Positions 5,275-8,290 of a stretch of DNA of 8,290 nucleotides are shown here, one piece after another. Positions within the stretch are counted from its first letter, which is position 1. Each line of letters opens with the position of its first letter. Source of the stretch: CBFGTA01 sp965651595 (GTDB lineage Bacteria > Actinomycetota > Actinomycetes > S36-B12 > UBA10799); NCBI GenBank assembly GCA_965651595.1, contig CBFGTA010000102.1, forward strand, positions 1 to 8,290, read 5' to 3'. Under the pieces are notes generated by a model. That model had not been told where the DNA came from. It made no database searches and worked only from the letters and a program-made list of their open reading frames with translations. Made by a program: the position numbers and the translations under genes.

Positions 5275-6918
5275 ATGACCACCCATGCCGACCTTGTCAT
5301 CACGAACGCGACCGTGATCACCATGAACGCCAACGAACCGCGCGCAGGGGCGGTAGCAGTAGCGGGTGGTCGGATCGTCGCCGTAGGTTCCGGCGACGAA
5401 ATGGATCGTTGGATGGGCCCCGCAACTGATGTGATTGACCTTCGTGGCGGGGTGCTGTCTCCGGGATTCGTGGAACCTCACAGTCACCTGCTGGCGATGG
5501 CGTTGCTGCTGGCACCAGAGATCATCGACATTAGGTCGTTCGTCGTTCCCACCTGGCCTGACATCGCAGCGCGGGCGCAGGAAGCCGTGTCAGCCACGCC
5601 ACCTGGCACTCCCATCGTGCTCTTTGGTCTGGATCCCCTCGTGCATGACGTGCCCATGCCGGACCGCCACCAACTCGACGAGTGGACCACCGAACACCCG
5701 CTGGCGATCGTCTCCCTCAGCGCCCACAGCGTCTCTGGCAACACGGCAGCATGGGCTTACGCGGGCATTGATGCCGAAACTGCCGATCCAGTCGGTGGTC
5801 GGTTCGGGCACGAAGAAGACGGCAGCCTCACGGGGCGAGCTCACGAAGCGCCCGCAGTGGTTGCCCTGCTGCGGCCGTTGCTCGCCGGTGCAGGCGTCAA
5901 CCCCGCCCGCAGCGTCCACGGTCAGGCCGCGACACTGGCCCGGGCGGGGTTCACCACGATCGGTGAGTTGATGGTGCAGCCCCAAGACTTCCCCGTCCTT
6001 GACGTGATCCGACAGACGGAGAACTTCCCTCTTCGCATGCGACTGTACGAAATGACTGCACCTGACCTGAACGTGCGGTTCCGCGCCGATGGAACTGATC
6101 CGCGCATCCGCGAAACCGGCTTCAAACTGTGGGTCGACGGGACTCCATTGGAAGGCACCAGCCTGCACTATGAACCGTTCCTCGACACTGAAGCCACCCG
6201 CAGAATCGGACTGGTGGCACCATGTTGCGGTTCCGCCAACTACACCGAAGAACAACTCTTAGCCACCTGCCGGGCCTACGCCGCTGCGGGGCTGCAAGCG
6301 GCCGCTCACGTTCAAGGCGATGCGGCGATCGATCGGATCCTCGATGTGTACGAGACTGTTCTGAACGAAGGCGACCTGGTGGGTTCAGACCACCGCTGGC
6401 GACTCGAACACTGTGGTGAAATGAGCCGGGAGCAGTTTCAGCGAGCGGCTGGCCTCGGCGTGACCTGCTCCATGTTCGTCCAGCACCTCTACTATTTCGG
6501 TGACCTGCTCGTCGACGACATTCTCGGCCCACCCCAGGGTGAAGTGTGGATGCCGTTGCGGACAGCCACCGATGCCGGGATCCGTATATCGCTGCATCAC
6601 GACGGGTACTTCACTCCCCCCAATCCTTTGGGGAGCGTCCAGACGGCCGTGACGCGACGCGTCAAGTCAGGGCGGGCGCTCGGGGCTGACGAATGTATCA
6701 GCGTCGACGAGGCGATGAAAGCGGTAACGATCAACGCAGCCTGGCATCTGTTCAGCGAACACGAAGTTGGCAGCATCGAGGTCGGGAAGTTCGCCGACTT
6801 CGCGGAACTGTCTGCCGACCCGTACGCGGTCGATCCGTCGCGTCTCGCCGAACAGGTCCGCGTCGTGGGAACGTGGCTCAATGGCCGCCGAATCGAACCC
6901 GACGAACGGCAGGTCTGA
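5275..6918 (+). CDS. YtcJ-like metal-dependent amidohydrolase (Amidohydro_3 type)
   Basis: A 547-aa cytoplasmic hydrolase of the amidohydrolase superfamily, the group that includes N-substituted formamide deformylase and YtcJ proteins. Its substrate cannot be read from sequence. The N-terminal beta-sandwich starts as usual (ADLVITNATVITMNANEP). The barrel carries PGFVEPHSH (63-71, metal ligands His69 and His71), FKLWVDGT (283-290, Lys284 likely bridging), AAAHVQGDAAID (342-353, His345), WRLEHC (375-380, His379) and SLHHDG (439-444, Asp443 in the place of the catalytic Asp). The chain closes with GSIEVGKFADF, the return to the sandwich. Length and motif order match an intact family member. ATG at 5275 is preferred over GTG at 5236 because AAAGG precedes it and homologues begin near the ADLVITNA strand. 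It diverges from the response regulator and lies 84 bp before the membrane protein gene. Confidence 0.9.
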   Translation: MTTHADLVITNATVITMNANEPRAGAVAVAGGRIVAVGSGDEMDRWMGPATDVIDLRGGVLSPGFVEPHSHLLAMALLLAPEIIDIRSFVVPTWPDIAARAQEAVSATPPGTPIVLFGLDPLVHDVPMPDRHQLDEWTTEHPLAIVSLSAHSVSGNTAAWAYAGIDAETADPVGGRFGHEEDGSLTGRAHEAPAVVALLRPLLAGAGVNPARSVHGQAATLARAGFTTIGELMVQPQDFPVLDVIRQTENFPLRMRLYEMTAPDLNVRFRADGTDPRIRETGFKLWVDGTPLEGTSLHYEPFLDTEATRRIGLVAPCCGSANYTEEQLLATCRAYAAAGLQAAAHVQGDAAIDRILDVYETVLNEGDLVGSDHRWRLEHCGEMSREQFQRAAGLGVTCSMFVQHLYYFGDLLVDDILGPPQGEVWMPLRTATDAGIRISLHHDGYFTPPNPLGSVQTAVTRRVKSGRALGADECISVDEAMKAVTINAAWHLFSEHEVGSIEVGKFADFAELSADPYAVDPSRLAEQVRVVGTWLNGRRIEPDERQV

Positions 6919-6967
6919 GAAAGCTTCAGGGGCTAAAGAATTCGACGATCAAAAGCATTCGATGTGC

Positions 6968-6996
6968 TGGTTTCCTACCCCTAGGGGCACTAGGTT
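6968..6996 (+). promoter_or_regulatory. Candidate leaderless promoter of the membrane protein gene
   Basis: TAGGTT at 6991-6996 fits the actinobacterial -10 pattern TANNNT and ends six bases before the ATG at 7003, which puts the transcription start at or next to the A of the ATG. TGGTTT at 6968-6973 is a weak -35 at 17-bp spacing. The only purine-rich stretch near the ATG is the AGG inside this -10, so an unled mRNA is the simplest reading. Confidence 0.5.
6978..6987. promoter_or_regulatory. Palindrome CCCCTAGGGG inside the promoter spacer
   Basis: A perfect 10-bp palindrome sits between the proposed -35 and -10 hexamers of the next gene. CTAGG also recurs at 6990-6994, overlapping the -10. 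Spacer palindromes are typical sites for MerR-type activators or simple repressors, but no regulator is identified here. Confidence 0.3.
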
Positions 6997-7002
6997 GACG
7001 CC

Positions 7003-7593
7003 ATGAGCCCTCAACAACCTTCCCCGCTGGTCTTCCCCGAGAACGTCAAGCGCCCAGGAACTGTCGTCGTCACGGCGATCCTGGTGTTCATTGTTGGCTT
7101 GCTGAACCTCGCGGCCACTGCGGGCGCCCTGTTCTTGGCGATGCGCCCGGGCGAACAGCAGACGTTCGTGGGCGCTCCAACGAGCGACCTGTTCTGGTAC
7201 TTCACGGCTCTCATGTCATTCATTCTGTTCCTGATCTACATGTGGCTCGGCCGGGGCCAGCTCAAAGGTGTTGCGCAGGCTTGGGTCCTCGTCAACGTCC
7301 TCATGGTGATCAACATTATCTTCGCGTTGTTCCAGATCTTCTACGGCACCGGATTCGCGACGATCATCTTCTGCGTGATCGTCTTGCTCCTCAACAACGC
7401 CGGCAACGCGAAGGCGTACTTCATGTCGAACTTGCCGCCGGAGGTCAAGGCCCAAATGATCGCGCTTCAAGAACAACAAGCGGCGGCGGCTGCAGCAGCG
7501 GCCGCGGTTGCAGCGCGTCAGGCCGCGGAGGCCCAGCAAGCGGCGACTCCGCCCGCTGCCTCCACGCCGCCTTCAACACCACCAACTAGCTAA
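7003..7593 (+). CDS. Four-helix membrane protein with Ala/Gln-rich tail, function unknown
   Basis: A 196-aa integral membrane protein that I cannot assign to a named family. A short Pro-rich N-terminus (PQQPSPLVFPENVKRP) precedes four hydrophobic helices at about 19-47, 63-82, 92-113 and 116-131. The polar loop 48-62 separates helices 1 and 2, and GRGQLKG separates 2 and 3. After NNAGNAKAYF the chain turns polar: an Ala/Gln-rich helix (about 146-181, with nine Ala in a row at 160-168) that could form a coiled coil, then a Pro/Thr/Ser tail. Helix 4 followed by a short AYF segment resembles small actinobacterial proteins annotated only as hypothetical. The ATG is supported by the promoter placement. 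It is convergent with the SUMF1-like gene and may be monocistronic. Confidence 0.8.
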   Translation: MSPQQPSPLVFPENVKRPGTVVVTAILVFIVGLLNLAATAGALFLAMRPGEQQTFVGAPTSDLFWYFTALMSFILFLIYMWLGRGQLKGVAQAWVLVNVLMVINIIFALFQIFYGTGFATIIFCVIVLLLNNAGNAKAYFMSNLPPEVKAQMIALQEQQAAAAAAAAAVAARQAAEAQQAATPPAASTPPSTPPTS

Positions 7594-7605
7594 CGGCTCC
7601 GACTC

Positions 7606-7645
7606 AACGGGTGTCCGCACCTTAGGCTAAGCAGGGAGACCCGTT
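7606..7645. terminator. Bidirectional terminator hairpin with nested inner hairpin
   Basis: In the 78-bp gap between converging genes, AACGGGTGTCC (7606-7616) pairs with GGAGACCCGTT (7635-7645) at 10 of 11 positions and is followed by one further T on the plus strand. Its 18-base loop contains a second perfect repeat, CTTAG-G-CTAAG (7621-7631). Position and pairing support shared termination of both genes. Confidence 0.6.
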
Positions 7646-7671
7646 TGCTGAACGCGGGCGCGTCGTCGCCC

Positions 7672-8290
7672 CTACTTGCCCGGCGGCACCAAACCCCGAG
7701 CTACCAGGCGGATTCCACGCCACGGGTTGATGGCAGCTCCGGGCATCGTTTGCGGAGTCACCCCGACAGCTGACAGCCACATCTGGTAGGCCGTCGCGGT
7801 CACCACGCCACCATGCCAACGGCGCCACACGACGGTGGGGTCGCCAAGTGGTGGAGGCGGCGAGATCGTGTCCGTGATCTCGACGACGTTGCCGCCCTGA
7901 TCCAGGGTGCCCCAAGGTGATCGAGTCTTCGCTTGTCCCACCGTACTCATGTTGCCGACGTAGATTCCCGACAGCTTGGGGAACGGTGTCTTCTCACATT
8001 GTTCGGCCGTGAACTGCGAAGGGCACCAGTCAGGCGCGACACCCGGAAGCGCCTCGAAGGTCGCTAGCGGCTGGGTTCGAGCGTTCTTGACGTTCCCGTT
8101 GGCATCGAGTTTCGTCGCCGCCGGCTGGTCACCCTCGGCGCATCCGGAAGTGTCGACGGGGCAGTTCACATAGACTCCCGGGTTCGTGGGGTAGCCCCAG
8201 TAGGAATGCTTGCCGCCACCTAGCGGGTCAAAGTAGGCTGCCTTGATCCATTCATTCTGACTCGAAATGGCGAAGCCCTTCTTCGACGTC
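7672..8290 (-). CDS. SUMF1/formylglycine-generating-enzyme-fold protein, C-terminal part
   Basis: 205 residues are visible; the N-terminus lies beyond the right edge and the frame stays open to the last base. The family's C-terminal layout is clear: NEWIKAAYFDP near residues 12-22 (family: EAEWEYAA), YWGYPT (30-35), SPWGTLDQGGNVVE (124-137; family: GxxDMxGNVWEW), RRWHGG (156-161, RGGSW-like) and GIRLV (192-196, GFRxx-like). This subtype resembles proteins labelled formylglycine-generating enzyme that are not proven sulfatase activators. The copper-binding cysteines of true enzymes near the C-terminus are absent. Four cysteines occur instead in the central insert (43, 50, 89, 98), as might form disulfides in an exported protein. 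The internal GTG at 8169 is not the real start, because the family signature continues upstream of it. EgtB shares the fold, but the motifs here do not match it well. Confidence 0.75.
   Translation of the reverse strand, partial: TSKKGFAISSQNEWIKAAYFDPLGGGKHSYWGYPTNPGVYVNCPVDTSGCAEGDQPAATKLDANGNVKNARTQPLATFEALPGVAPDWCPSQFTAEQCEKTPFPKLSGIYVGNMSTVGQAKTRSPWGTLDQGGNVVEITDTISPPPPLGDPTVVWRRWHGGVVTATAYQMWLSAVGVTPQTMPGAAINPWRGIRLVARGLVPPGK

Noticed and set aside
7672..8290. SUMF1-fold gene plus amidotransferase read as an EgtB/EgtC ergothioneine pair
   Set aside because: The genes are over 3 kb apart on opposite strands, and the C-terminal motifs match the general SUMF1 pattern rather than EgtB.
1..8290. 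tRNA genes, insertion sequences, att sites, toxin-antitoxin or phage-defence systems
   Set aside because: Looked for on both strands by eye; nothing with the right structure or motifs was found.

Overview
The window is GC-rich, gene-dense and strongly biased to G/C at third codon positions. Several things point to a free-living actinobacterium that attacks polysaccharides outside the cell: GTG/TTG starts, a promoter of leaderless type, a secreted AA10 lytic polysaccharide monooxygenase (LPMO) with a Pro-Thr linker, and a two-component pair with a LuxR-type regulator. No genus can be named from the sequence. No tRNA, rRNA, CRISPR array, insertion sequence or phage gene was seen.

Layout, left to right. 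(1) <1-1214, minus: secreted chitin/cellulose-type LPMO (AA10, Pro-Thr linker, fibronectin III, CBM5/12-like module, then the start of another Pro-rich linker), running off the left edge. (2) 1354-3237, minus: a polytopic membrane sensor kinase with a HisKA_3-like histidine and a C-terminal ATPase domain. (3) 3400-4251, plus: class II glutamine amidotransferase of the EgtC/YafJ type. (4) 4307-4966, minus: receiver plus LuxR-type HTH response regulator, preceded back-to-back by a possible small ORF. (5) 5275-6918, plus: YtcJ-like metal-dependent amidohydrolase. (6) 7003-7593, plus: a four-helix membrane protein with an Ala/Gln-rich tail and a likely leaderless promoter. (7) 7672->8290, minus: C-terminal part of a formylglycine-generating-enzyme-fold (SUMF1) protein lacking the usual C-terminal catalytic cysteines, running off the right edge.

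How the genes may work together. The kinase and the regulator are probably a cognate pair, although the amidotransferase lies between them on the opposite strand. The LPMO lies directly downstream of the kinase on the same strand, behind a 139-bp gap with several inverted repeats, so regulation of the LPMO by this pair is a reasonable but unproven idea. The amidohydrolase diverges from the regulator across a 308-bp gap that holds a perfect operator-like inverted repeat. I see no coherent biosynthetic pathway linking the amidotransferase, the amidohydrolase and the SUMF1 protein.
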